Below, in pieces: positions 17,141-26,078 of a stretch of 64,000 nt of DNA (position 1 is its first letter; each line of letters begins with the position of its first letter). Origin of the DNA: Pseudomonadota bacterium (GTDB lineage Bacteria > Pseudomonadota > Alphaproteobacteria > Acetobacterales > Acetobacteraceae). A program made the translations under genes and the position numbers. The notes under the pieces were generated by a model, which saw only the letters and a program-made list of their open reading frames with translations, had not been told where the DNA came from and searched no databases. The DNA is taken from assembly GCA_021851785.1 (NCBI GenBank), contig JAJZBV010000001.1:1-64000 (forward strand). The letters run 5' to 3'.

Positions 17141-19471
17141 ATGACCAAATTCGGCTTGGCCCAACCGGTGCGGCGGGTGGAAGACCCGCGCCTTCTCAAG
17201 GGAGACGGCCGCTATACCGATGATATCACCCCTCCCGGCACGCTGATCGGGGTGGTGCTGAGGAGCCCCCACGCCCATGCCGCCATCGCCCGGATCGATG
17301 TCGCGCACGCGCGGAAGCTCCCCGGCGTGGTCGCGGTCTATACCCATGCCGATCTCGCCGAGGACGGCATCGGGACGCTGCCCTGCGCGATCCCGCTCAA
17401 CAACCGCGACGGAAGCCCGCGTTTCGACCCGCCGCACCCGGTGCTCGCCGACGGCACGGTGCGCCATGTCGGCGACCCGGTCGCCTTCGTCGTCGCCGAA
17501 ACCGCCCAGGCGGCACGCGACGGCGCCGAGGCGATCGACATCGAGTACGACATCCTGCCCGCGACCACCGATCTCACCCGGGCGACGGAGACAGGGCAGC
17601 CGCCGGTCTGGGCGGGGGCTGCGCATAATGTCTGTTTCGACTGGGAGGTCGGCGACCGCGCCAGGACCGAGGCGTTGTTCGCCAAGGCCGCTCACGTCAC
17701 CCGGCTTGAGATCGTCAATAACCGCGTCGTCGTCAACAGCATGGAGGCGCGGGCGGCGCTCGCCGAATTCGATCCCGCCTCAGGGCGCTGGACGCTGACC
17801 ACCAACACCCAGGGCGGCTGGGTCATCAAGCAGCTTCTCGCCGAGGCCATCTTCAAGGTCAGCGCCGACAAATTCCGCATCATCACTCCCGATGTCGGCG
17901 GCGGCTTCGGGATGAAGCTGTTTCTCTACGCCGAGCACGCCCTCACCTGCCATGCCGCGCGCAAGCTCGCGCGGCCGGTGAAATGGCGCTCCGAGCGCAG
18001 CGAGGCGTTCCTCTCCGACACGCAAGGCCGCGCCAATTTCACCCTCGGCGAAATCGCCCTCGACGCCGATCATAAATTCCTCGCGCTCCGCACCAAGAAC
18101 CACGCCGATATGGGCGCCTATCTCTCGACCTTCGCGCCCTTCATCCCGACGCTCGCCGGCACCAAGGTTCTGGCCAGCGTCTATGGGTTCCAGGCGATTT
18201 ACGCCAATGTCATCGGCGTTTTCACCAACACCGTGCCGGTCGATGCCTATCGCGGCGCCGGGCGGCCGGAGAGCAACTACCTCGTCGAGCGGCTGATCGA
18301 CGCCGCGGCGCGCGAACTCAAGCTCGACGCCATCGCACTCCGCAAGCTGAACCTCGTCCAGCCCGCCGCCATGCCCTACACCTCGGCGATGGGGCAGACC
18401 TATGACAGCGGCGATTTCGGCCGGGTGATGGAGGCCGCCCTCGGCAAGATCGATTACGCCGGCTTCCCCGCCCGCCGGGCGGAGGCGCTGCGGCGCGGCA
18501 GGCTGCGCGGCATCGGCCTCGCCTATTATCTCGAAGCGACCGGCGGCGCCCCGAGCGAGCGCGCCGAGATCCGCTTCGCCGCGGATGGCGGTGTCGATCT
18601 TTATGTCGGCACCCAATCGACCGGCCAGGGGCATGAAACCGCCTATGTCATGCTGACCGCCAACCGCCTCGGCATCGATCCCGATAAAATCCGCGTCCGC
18701 CAGGGCGATACCGACGAAATCCCGACCGGCGGCGGCACCGGCGGCGCGCGCAGCCTCTACTCCGAAGGCCAGGCCATCCTCGCCACGGTCGCGACGGTGA
18801 TCGAGAAGGGCAAGGCCGCCGCCGCCGAGATGCTGGAGGCGAGCGTCGCCGATATCGTCTTCGATGACGGCCAGTTCTCGATCGTCGGCACCGATCGCGG
18901 GGTCGACATTCTCGCCCTCGCCCGGCGGCAGCGGGAAAACCGTGCCGCGGGGCGCGAGGTCGAACTGCTCGATGCCGCCGAGGTCGCGCGCATCGACAGC
19001 CACACCTTCCCCAATGGCTGTCACATGGCGGAGATCGAGGTCGACCCCGAAACCGGCGTCGCGCGCGTCGTGCGCTATATCGTTTGCGACGATGTCGGCC
19101 GCGCGATCAACCCGATGATCGTGCGCGGCCAGGTGCATGGCGGCGTGGCGCAGGGCATCGGCCAAGCGCTCATGGAAAACACCGTCTATGATCCGCAATC
19201 CGGCCAGCTCCTCGCCGGCAGCTTCATGGATTACGCGGTGCCGCGCGCCGACGACCTGCCCGAAATCGAGGTCGAGCTGATCGAGGTGCCGTGCGGCACC
19301 AATCCGCTCGGCGTCAAGGGCGCCGGCGAGGCGGGCGCGGTCGGCAGCCCGCCGGCGGTGATCAACGCGCTGCTCGACGCGCTCGCCGAACGCGGCGTCA
19401 CCGCGATCGACATGCCGGCAACCCCCGAGCGCGTCTGGCAGGCCCTGCATCAGACCCGCGCCGCGGCCTGA
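17141..19471 (+). CDS. Xanthine-dehydrogenase-family molybdopterin-binding subunit (CoxL-like), stand-alone
   Basis: This 776-residue molybdenum hydroxylase large subunit has a first ammonia-lyase-like domain with RRVEDPRLLKGDGRYTDD, then cofactor-binding motifs [24 protein letters not shown] and the catalytic glutamate in VKGAGEAGAVGS. The loop that in true form I CO dehydrogenase reads AYxCSFR is AYRGAGRPE here, so it is not a CO dehydrogenase; an aldehyde or heterocycle oxidase is more likely. It has no adjacent small Fe-S or FAD subunit, so it must borrow partners, perhaps those at 40731-44488, or use others outside the window. It is about half identical by eye to the subunit at 41302-43680. 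Confidence 0.85.
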   Translation: MTKFGLAQPVRRVEDPRLLKGDGRYTDDITPPGTLIGVVLRSPHAHAAIARIDVAHARKLPGVVAVYTHADLAEDGIGTLPCAIPLNNRDGSPRFDPPHPVLADGTVRHVGDPVAFVVAETAQAARDGAEAIDIEYDILPATTDLTRATETGQPPVWAGAAHNVCFDWEVGDRARTEALFAKAAHVTRLEIVNNRVVVNSMEARAALAEFDPASGRWTLTTNTQGGWVIKQLLAEAIFKVSADKFRIITPDVGGGFGMKLFLYAEHALTCHAARKLARPVKWRSERSEAFLSDTQGRANFTLGEIALDADHKFLALRTKNHADMGAYLSTFAPFIPTLAGTKVLASVYGFQAIYANVIGVFTNTVPVDAYRGAGRPESNYLVERLIDAAARELKLDAIALRKLNLVQPAAMPYTSAMGQTYDSGDFGRVMEAALGKIDYAGFPARRAEALRRGRLRGIGLAYYLEATGGAPSERAEIRFAADGGVDLYVGTQSTGQGHETAYVMLTANRLGIDPDKIRVRQGDTDEIPTGGGTGGARSLYSEGQAILATVATVIEKGKAAAAEMLEASVADIVFDDGQFSIVGTDRGVDILALARRQRENRAAGREVELLDAAEVARIDSHTFPNGCHMAEIEVDPETGVARVVRYIVCDDVGRAINPMIVRGQVHGGVAQGIGQALMENTVYDPQSGQLLAGSFMDYAVPRADDLPEIEVELIEVPCGTNPLGVKGAGEAGAVGSPPAVINALLDALAERGVTAIDMPATPERVWQALHQTRAAA

Positions 19472-19491
19472 ACGATCAGCCGCGAGCCGCG

Positions 19492-20163
19492 TCAGTCGGG
19501 AAAGCCGATGAAGGTCGCAACCTCATCGAGCGGCGCGCGTTCGCTGCGGAGCGCATTGGCCGGGGCGGTATCATCGCCATGGCCAATCGCGATCGCGGCG
19601 AACAGCACGTGCTCGTCGGGGATAGGGACGAAGCGGCGGACGATCTGCGGATAGCGCGACCAGCATTCCTGGGCACAGCTTTGCAGCCCCTCGGCGAGCA
19701 AAAGCAGCATGACGCTTTGCATCCACATGCCGAGATCGGCCCATTGCGGCGGCCCCATGAAGCGCGGCGTATGGATGAACAAGGCCGCCGGGGCGCCGAA
19801 AAACTGATAATTCTGACCCAGCCAGCGCAGCCGTGCCGCCTTGGCCTCACGCGGGATGCTGAGAGAGGCGTATAATTGCTCGCCGTTGGTGAAGCGGCGG
19901 GTGCGGTAAGGCTCGGGGAGATGCGGCGGGTAGATCGGGTATTCGGGCTCCGGCTCGATCGCGCCATAGCTCTCCGCCATCGCCCGCTTGAGTGCCGCGA
20001 GCGGCGCGCCGGCGACGGCGGTGATGTGCCAGGGCTGGACATTGCCGCCGGAGGGCGCGCGATTGGCCACCGCCATCACCCGCCGCAGGATCGCGGGATC
20101 GACCGCTTTCGGCAGAAAGCCACGCACCGAACGGCGCCCCAGAACCGCCTCTTTGACATCCAT
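19492..20163 (-). CDS. Nitroreductase-family FMN oxidoreductase
   Basis: This 223-residue protein starts with the RRSVRGFLPKAVD motif of the nitroreductase FMN pocket, followed by NRAPSGGNVQPWH and a C-terminal IGHGDD segment near the FMN-binding end. Members reduce nitroaromatics, quinones or enoates with NAD(P)H; the substrate is not deducible. It converges with the CoxL-like gene, whose stop is 20 bp away, and no partner gene is evident. Confidence 0.85.
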   Translation of the reverse strand: MDVKEAVLGRRSVRGFLPKAVDPAILRRVMAVANRAPSGGNVQPWHITAVAGAPLAALKRAMAESYGAIEPEPEYPIYPPHLPEPYRTRRFTNGEQLYASLSIPREAKAARLRWLGQNYQFFGAPAALFIHTPRFMGPPQWADLGMWMQSVMLLLLAEGLQSCAQECWSRYPQIVRRFVPIPDEHVLFAAIAIGHGDDTAPANALRSERAPLDEVATFIGFPD

Positions 20164-20218
20164 CTCGCCCGCCCCCCCCTAGCCCCGATGCATCTATCCT
20201 CTGTGAGATATCCGGGCT

Positions 20219-20323
20219 AGAGCAACATCCGTTCAGATAGAATCATCTGAACGGATTAAATTGCTCGCCAAAACAAAGAGATAGAGCAATATCCGTGAGC
20301 CAATGCGAACGGATGTTCGCTCT
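20219..20323. repeat. Two related AGAGCAA-type inverted repeats
   Basis: The first (20219-20266) carries perfect 12-bp arms ATCCGTTCAGAT / complement around AGAATC, framed by GAGC...GCTC. The second (20283-20323) reads AGAGCAATATCCGT...ACGGATGTTCGCTCT. Both share the ATCCGT / ACGGAT core and AGAGC ends. They fill the spacer between the nitroreductase and response-regulator genes and belong to the dispersed AGAGC repeat group of this genome. Confidence 0.6.
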
Positions 20324-20347
20324 AGGTCCGGCAATGCCGAACATAAA

Positions 20348-21265
20348 TCACCCCGCGCCGCCCAGCGCCCTGATTGCGAGGGCGGTCGCGGAGGCCCTGT
20401 TCTCGACCTTGAGCTTGCCGAATATTTGTTCCAAGTGCTTGTTTACGGTGCGGGGGCTCAGGCCCAAGATCGTTGCGATATCGCGGTTGGATTTGCCGCG
20501 GCTTACCCATAGCAGAACCTCGGTCTCGCGGATTGTCAGTCCGAGCGCCTGGTTCAGGATTTCTTCGGCACATTGGCTGGAGGTGACACGTAGCAGCACC
20601 TCGTCCATCCCGGTCTCGCCAACGAAGGTCATTCTAATGGACACCTCGCCTTCGGCCTGGAGATTGATCGAGAATTCCGTCTTTGCCCCGGCCTGGCGGA
20701 GGCAGGTGGCGAGCCAAGCCACCGCTGTTGGCGGGAGCGAGCCGACCGGCTTGCCCGTGGCCTCTCGAATAAGCCGGGCCGCCTGCGGGGTTGCCCAACG
20801 CAGGTGGCCCTCGCGGGAGACGGCCAAAAGGAAGCGACCCGCCGTGTCAAGGGCGGCGCGGGCGCTGCGGGTCAGCCGCGCGGTGGCGAGATGGACGCGC
20901 ACGCGCGCCACGACTTCGTCGGGCGCCACCGGCTTGGCGACGTAGTCGACTCCACCGGAATCCAGGCCGCGAAGGACGTGCTCGGTTTCGGTGAGCCCCG
21001 TCATGAAGACGACAGGGATGGAGGCGAGGGGTTGAAAGTGTTTCATCTGCCGGCAGGTCTCAAACCCGTCCAGCCCGGGCATGACGGCATCCATCAGCAC
21101 GATGTCCGGGGAAATGCGGGACATAAGCATCAGCGCGTCGGCGCCTGACAGCGCGACCAGCACGGTGTAGCCCGCGGCCTCCAGCGCCTCGTTGAGCATT
21201 CCAAGAGTCGCGGGGCTATCATCCACGACCAGCACGACTTCTCGCTGGCTTGCCATGGCGTTCAT
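20348..21265 (-). CDS. Response regulator with LuxR-type DNA-binding domain
   Basis: This 305-residue protein has an N-terminal receiver (about residues 10-125) with acidic pair VVDDS, phospho-acceptor Asp at about 59 (IVLMDAVMPG) and the conserved Lys in AKPVAP. A middle PAS-like segment (about 135-225) precedes a C-terminal NarL/LuxR helix-turn-helix (TIRETEVLLWVSRGKSNRDIA..., about 240-300). Its ATG overlaps the kinase stop (ATGA), so kinase and regulator are translated together. It is the obvious output of the fused kinase and probably binds the 18-bp palindrome at 24712-24729 to control the amide operon. Confidence 0.9.
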   Translation of the reverse strand: MNAMASQREVVLVVDDSPATLGMLNEALEAAGYTVLVALSGADALMLMSRISPDIVLMDAVMPGLDGFETCRQMKHFQPLASIPVVFMTGLTETEHVLRGLDSGGVDYVAKPVAPDEVVARVRVHLATARLTRSARAALDTAGRFLLAVSREGHLRWATPQAARLIREATGKPVGSLPPTAVAWLATCLRQAGAKTEFSINLQAEGEVSIRMTFVGETGMDEVLLRVTSSQCAEEILNQALGLTIRETEVLLWVSRGKSNRDIATILGLSPRTVNKHLEQIFGKLKVENRASATALAIRALGGAG

Positions 21266-24200
21266 GGGTCTGGATCGGATCCGAGGGCCGTCATAAACGC
21301 CTTGATCTGAAATTGCGACACCAGGCTGCGCAGGCGAGCGACAGCGTGGCGATCGCGCGGCCCGCGTGCCTCGATGTCATCCAGGCGGGCGTGGATGCCG
21401 CGGATGTAACCGATGGTCCCGAGTTCGATCAAGGCACGGGTGTCGTCAGCGGACAGGGGGATGGGGGGTGGGGGGCCGTCGTCTATGGTAGCGGGGCCGA
21501 GTTCGGGGGTGGTCCACTCGATTTGCATCAGCGCTCCAATCTTTCGCAGTAGGTCGGCGACCCCGATCGGCTTGGCGAGGGTGTCGTCGTGGGACGCATG
21601 CTCGGTGGCCTGCCGCCTCAGCTCGGCGGCGTTGGCGGAGATGACAATGATGACCAAGCGGTCGAACCCCTCTTGACGCAGCCGGGCTGCGACCTGCCAT
21701 CCGTTCTGGCCGGGCATGGAAATATCGACCAGCAGCAGGTCCGGGTGGTGCTCGGCGGCCATGCGGAGGCATTCCTTGCCGTTCGCCGCGCTCAGGACGA
21801 TGAAGCCGAGAGGGGAGAGGAGATCCTGCATCAGGCCACGATGGATGGGGTCATCGTCGGCGACCAAGACGGTGAGCCGTCGGCCAAGATAGCCAAGGAC
21901 TTCGGTTTCGATTGGCGCGGGCTTTCGCGGTTGCACGGCGGCGGAGAGGCGCAGGCGCACGGTGAAGCGGCTTCCCTTGCCGGGCGCGCTGCTGACCGAC
22001 AGCTCCCCGCCCATAATTTGTGTCAGCAGCCGGGTGATGGTCAGGCCGAGGCCGATGCCCTGGACGGTGCTGGCGCGGCCGCCTTCGACGCGCGCGAACG
22101 GCTCGAAGATGCGGTCCTGGTCGGCTGCCGCGATCCCAATCCCGGTGTCGGCGATTTCGAACTCAGCGACTTCGCTGCGCCAGCGCAGGCCGAAGCGGAC
22201 TTCCCCGGTGTTGGTGAACTTAACCGCGTTGGACAAGAGGTTGATCAGGATCTGCCGCAGCCGACGCTCGTCGGTGTAGACGATTCCGGGCATCCATCCG
22301 GGGCTTCTGAAGACGAACCCGATGCCGCGTGCCTCGGCCTGCAGGCGGAACATATTGACGAGCTGCTGCAGGAACTCCGCCAGGCGCACCTCGTCGCGGT
22401 AGATCTCGATCCGGCCGGCCTCGATCTTGGAAATGTCCAGCAGGCCCTCGATGAGGCCGGCCATGTGGTCACCGCTATGGCGGATGATGCGGATGTTCTC
22501 GCGTCGGCCGGGACTGATGCTGAGGTCGTGCTCCAGCAACTGCGCATACCCCAAAATGGCGTTTAGCGGGCTGCGAAGCTCATGGCTTATTCCTACAACG
22601 TAGCGGCTTTTGGCGAGGTTTGCCGCTTCGGCCGATTGGATGGCTTTTTGCAGTTGCGCGTCCGTGCGCTTGTGGGCTTCGATCTCGTCCAGGAGCAGAT
22701 CGTTCTGGCGCTGGGTTTCCTGCTGTGCGACCCGACGAGTCGCCTGGCCCAGCGCCAGCAGCCAGGCGAGTACGCCCGCCACCGGCATGAGAATGGCGAA
22801 GGCGCTCCAGAGCGCGCGGGCAAGGGCGGGGCGCTCCCCTGGTATGGCAGTCGCCATGTGGCCGTAGATGGTGGTCAGCACGACGCCGATGACTGTGGCG
22901 AGCAGCAGCATCATGCCGGCCCAACGCCCGAGCGGCCCGGCGAGGGGGTTGCGAACGGGCTTTGGTATCCAGGTTTCTAGAAAACTGACGATTTGCCGCG
23001 AGAGCCGTGCGTGCGGTTTGCAGGCGTCTTGGCAACGGGCATCCAGTGAGCAGCACAGAGAGCAGATCGCGCCACCATAGGCCGGGCAAAAGGCCATGTC
23101 CTCGGGTTCAAACGGGTGTTCGCAGACCGTGCATGCCAGCGTCGATCGTCGGGCCCAGTGGGCGCGCGGTTTGCGGGCCAGATAGTAACGACCCTTGGTG
23201 GCCCAGGCGATGAGGGGGGCCGCAACGAAGGCCACGCTGAAGGCGATGAAGGGGGAAAACGCCTCGATCGTAGAACCGCCCGCACCGGAATAGGCAAACG
23301 CACCCGCGCCGACGGCAAGTATCATGGCGCCGCAGCCGACGGGATTGATATCGTAGAGGTGCGCGCGCTTGAACTCGATATAAGCAGGGCTAAGGCCCGT
23401 CCCTTTGTTAATGACCAGGTCTGCGACCAATGCGCCGATCCACGCTGCGGCGACGCAGGAGTAAAGCACCAGCGTGTGCTCGATCGCCTGATAGATGCCA
23501 AGCTCCATCAGAAGCAATGCAATGCCGATGTTGAACACGAGCCAGACGACCCGCCCGGGATGGCTGTGGGTCAGGCGGGAAAAGAAATTTGACCACCCGA
23601 TCGAACCGGCATAGGCGTTTGTCATGTTGATCTTGAGCTGCGAGATCACGACGAAGCAGCAGGTCAGCGCCAACGCCCCGGCCGGCGATTGCACGACGTG
23701 TTTGAAGGCGACCTCGTAGATAATGTTTGGCTGTTTCGCGAGCAGCGGGGGAACCCCGGCCGAAACCGCGAGGCACGCCAGGAACGATCCGGCAAGCAGT
23801 TTCAGGACGCCGATCACGATCCAGCCCGGGCCACCCGCCAGCACCGCCAGCCACCACCCGGTCTGCGCGCGGCCGGGCTGGCGTGCCGGCAGGTAGCGCA
23901 GGTAGTCCACCTGCTCGCCAATCTGCGCAACGAGTGAGAACACAACCGATCCGGCGGCGCCGAACAGCACCAGGTTGAAGCGCCCGTCCGCCTGCGGCGC
24001 TGTCCCGGGGTAATGCGTCCAGGTTTCGACGGCGCCCGAGACGCGGAGCGCGATGACAGCGAATGGTAGCAGTTGCAGCACGATCCAAAGCGGTTGAGAC
24101 CACAGCTGCACGCGGCTGATGAAGGTGATCCCGTGCGTCACCAGGGGCACGACCGCGACGGAGCACAACACGAACCCGATCGCCGGCGGGATGCCGAAGT

Positions 24201-24630
24201 ATGCTTTGAGCATGGAGGCGAGGATGACCGCCTCGATCGCGAAGAAGATGAAAGTGAACGAGGCGTAGATCAGCGAGGTAACGGTCGAACCGATATAGCC
24301 GAAACCGGCGCCGCGCGTCAGAAGGTCGATGTCCACTCCGTCGCGGGCGGCGTAGTAGCTGATGGGCAGGCTGGTGGCAAAAATCAGGGCCGCGACCGTG
24401 ACGATGGCGGCCACGGCGTTGGTGAATCCGTAGCCGATGGTGATCGTGGCACCGATCGCCTCCAGGGCCAGGAACGAAATTCCGCCGAGTGCGGTGTTGG
24501 CTACACGGAAAGAGGACCAGCGGCGGGCTGCCTTCGCCGTGAATCGCAGGGCGTAGTCCTCCAGGGTTTGGTTTGCCACCCATTGGTTGTATTCGCGCCT
24601 TACGCGCACGATCCGCTGCCGCGCCGCCAT
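21262..24630 (-). CDS. NCS1-like permease fused to histidine kinase and receiver (transporter-type sensor kinase)
   Basis: This protein of about 1122 residues has, in order: a 12-TM NCS1 (purine-cytosine permease)-like domain (about 30-480; DYALRFT, LTRGAGFGYIGSTVTSLIYASFTF); a cluster of eight cysteines (about 500-537; CTVC...C...CSLCC...C...C), a probable metal-binding knuckle; two more TM helices (about 570-640); a coiled linker; HisKA with phospho-His at about 683 (GISHELRSPLNAILGY); HATPase_c (INLLSNAVKFT, DTGIGI, GLGLTI); a receiver with Asp at about 969; and a helical C-terminal segment. I chose the ATG at 24628-24630; a GTG 13 codons earlier is possible. Such permease-kinase fusions are thought to sense substrate through transport or binding. 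Its position opposite a short-chain amide operon points to an amide, urea or related ligand. This is inference. Confidence 0.88.
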   Translation of the reverse strand: MAARQRIVRVRREYNQWVANQTLEDYALRFTAKAARRWSSFRVANTALGGISFLALEAIGATITIGYGFTNAVAAIVTVAALIFATSLPISYYAARDGVDIDLLTRGAGFGYIGSTVTSLIYASFTFIFFAIEAVILASMLKAYFGIPPAIGFVLCSVAVVPLVTHGITFISRVQLWSQPLWIVLQLLPFAVIALRVSGAVETWTHYPGTAPQADGRFNLVLFGAAGSVVFSLVAQIGEQVDYLRYLPARQPGRAQTGWWLAVLAGGPGWIVIGVLKLLAGSFLACLAVSAGVPPLLAKQPNIIYEVAFKHVVQSPAGALALTCCFVVISQLKINMTNAYAGSIGWSNFFSRLTHSHPGRVVWLVFNIGIALLLMELGIYQAIEHTLVLYSCVAAAWIGALVADLVINKGTGLSPAYIEFKRAHLYDINPVGCGAMILAVGAGAFAYSGAGGSTIEAFSPFIAFSVAFVAAPLIAWATKGRYYLARKPRAHWARRSTLACTVCEHPFEPEDMAFCPAYGGAICSLCCSLDARCQDACKPHARLSRQIVSFLETWIPKPVRNPLAGPLGRWAGMMLLLATVIGVVLTTIYGHMATAIPGERPALARALWSAFAILMPVAGVLAWLLALGQATRRVAQQETQRQNDLLLDEIEAHKRTDAQLQKAIQSAEAANLAKSRYVVGISHELRSPLNAILGYAQLLEHDLSISPGRRENIRIIRHSGDHMAGLIEGLLDISKIEAGRIEIYRDEVRLAEFLQQLVNMFRLQAEARGIGFVFRSPGWMPGIVYTDERRLRQILINLLSNAVKFTNTGEVRFGLRWRSEVAEFEIADTGIGIAAADQDRIFEPFARVEGGRASTVQGIGLGLTITRLLTQIMGGELSVSSAPGKGSRFTVRLRLSAAVQPRKPAPIETEVLGYLGRRLTVLVADDDPIHRGLMQDLLSPLGFIVLSAANGKECLRMAAEHHPDLLLVDISMPGQNGWQVAARLRQEGFDRLVIIVISANAAELRRQATEHASHDDTLAKPIGVADLLRKIGALMQIEWTTPELGPATIDDGPPPPIPLSADDTRALIELGTIGYIRGIHARLDDIEARGPRDRHAVARLRSLVSQFQIKAFMTALGSDPDP

Positions 24631-24711
24631 CGCCGTGCCGGCCCTCCTTCTGATCGACTGCGCCCACACATAAAGGTTTTATATGATGCACCGCAACATG
24701 CCCTGACAGCC

Positions 24712-24729
24712 ATACGTCATTTGACGTAT
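24712..24729. promoter_or_regulatory. 18-bp perfect palindrome, candidate response-regulator operator
   Basis: ATACGTCATTTGACGTAT is a perfect dyad located 60 bp upstream of the first amide-transport gene and 82 bp upstream of the chosen kinase start. It is the only strong symmetric element in this divergent spacer, and LuxR/NarL-type regulators bind such dyads. Confidence 0.5.
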
Positions 24730-24788
24730 TTCAAATCGTTCTGGCCCAGGCCCAAAATGTCCTCATCGACGAACATAGCGAGGGCACC

Positions 24789-26048
24789 ATGTCTGACGAC
24801 GCACACGCACCGCACTCCCTGTTCCGACGCCGCCTCATGCAGGGGCTGGTGGCGCTTCCGGCCGCTGCGATGCTGCCGCGTGCTGCCTGGGCTGCGAGTC
24901 CAGCCACTGCGGCGGTTAACACGACCGGGCTCGCTGTGACCGACGATACCGTCACGGTCGGTATCCTACACTCCATCACAGGCACGATGGCCATCAGCGA
25001 AACCGGGTCCGTCGAGGCGGAGAAGCTCGCGATCGCACAGATTAACGAGTCTGGTGGTGTGCTCGGCCGGCAGATCAAGATAATTCAGGAAGACGGCGCG
25101 AGCGATTGGCCGAACTTCGCCGAGAAGGCCAAGAAGCTGCTGGCCAGCGACCATTGCGCGGCCGTGTTCGGCTGCTGGACATCCGCCTCGCGCAAAGCCG
25201 TGCTGCCGGTGTTCGAGCAGTATAACGGGATGCTTTATTATCCAACTTTCTACGAAGGGCTGGAGCAAAGTAAAAACGTCATTTATACGGGACAGGAGGC
25301 GACGCAGCAGATCCTAGCCGGGCTCGACTGGGTCAACAGGACGAAAGGCAGCAAGTCCTTTTACCTGCTTGGTTCCGATTATATCTGGCCACGCACCTCA
25401 AACAAGATCGCGCGCAAGCACATCGAAGCGCATCTGACGGGCTGCAAGGTGGTGGGGGAAGACTATTTCCCGCTGGGCCACACGCAGTTCAACTCGGTCA
25501 TCAACAAGATCAAACTCACCAAGCCCGACGTGATTTATGCGATCATCGTCGGTGGGTCGAACGTTGCCTTCTATAAGCAGTTGAATGCAGCGGGCATCGA
25601 CCTCAGCAAGCAGACGTTGCTGACGATCTCGGTTACCGAGGACGAGATCGTGGGGATCGGCGGGAAGAACATCGCTGGTGCCTTCGCCTGCATGAAGTAT
25701 TTCGAGAGTCTGAAGAACCCCAACAACGAGAAGTTCGTCCCCGCCTTCCAGAAGATGTGGGGCGCCAATACCGTCATCGGCGACGTGACGCAGGCAGCGT
25801 ATCTAGGGCCGTGGCTGTGGAAGTTGACGGCGGAAAAGGCCGGCAGCTTCGACATTGACAAAATCGTCGCCGCGTCCCCAGGCATCGAGTTCAAGGGAGC
25901 GCCCGAGGGCTATGTGCGCATCCACGAGAACCATCACCTTTGGAGCAAGACCCGCGTGGGTAAGGCGCTGGTGAACGGGCAGTATGAGGTCGTTTACGAA
26001 ACTTCCGACCTCGTTCAACCCAACCCATTCCCAAAAGGATATCAGTAA
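24789..26048 (+). CDS. Short-chain amide/urea ABC transporter, periplasmic binding protein (FmdD/UrtA-like)
   Basis: This 419-residue protein starts with a probable Tat signal (FRRRLMQG then LVALPAAAMLP, cleavage near WAAS). The mature part begins VTVGILHSITGTMAISETGSVE, the UrtA/FmdD type I binding-protein start, and keeps NESGGVLGRQI, GCWTSASRKAVLPVFE and YYPTFYEGLE, motifs of the urea/amide subfamily of branched-chain amino acid-type transporters. It should capture a short amide or urea in the periplasm. It is the first gene of the operon leading to FmdA. The genes that follow supply two permeases and two ATPases. Confidence 0.9.
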   Translation: MSDDAHAPHSLFRRRLMQGLVALPAAAMLPRAAWAASPATAAVNTTGLAVTDDTVTVGILHSITGTMAISETGSVEAEKLAIAQINESGGVLGRQIKIIQEDGASDWPNFAEKAKKLLASDHCAAVFGCWTSASRKAVLPVFEQYNGMLYYPTFYEGLEQSKNVIYTGQEATQQILAGLDWVNRTKGSKSFYLLGSDYIWPRTSNKIARKHIEAHLTGCKVVGEDYFPLGHTQFNSVINKIKLTKPDVIYAIIVGGSNVAFYKQLNAAGIDLSKQTLLTISVTEDEIVGIGGKNIAGAFACMKYFESLKNPNNEKFVPAFQKMWGANTVIGDVTQAAYLGPWLWKLTAEKAGSFDIDKIVAASPGIEFKGAPEGYVRIHENHHLWSKTRVGKALVNGQYEVVYETSDLVQPNPFPKGYQ

Positions 26049-26078
26049 CAACGCAGGCAGCATCAGGAGAAACACGCC

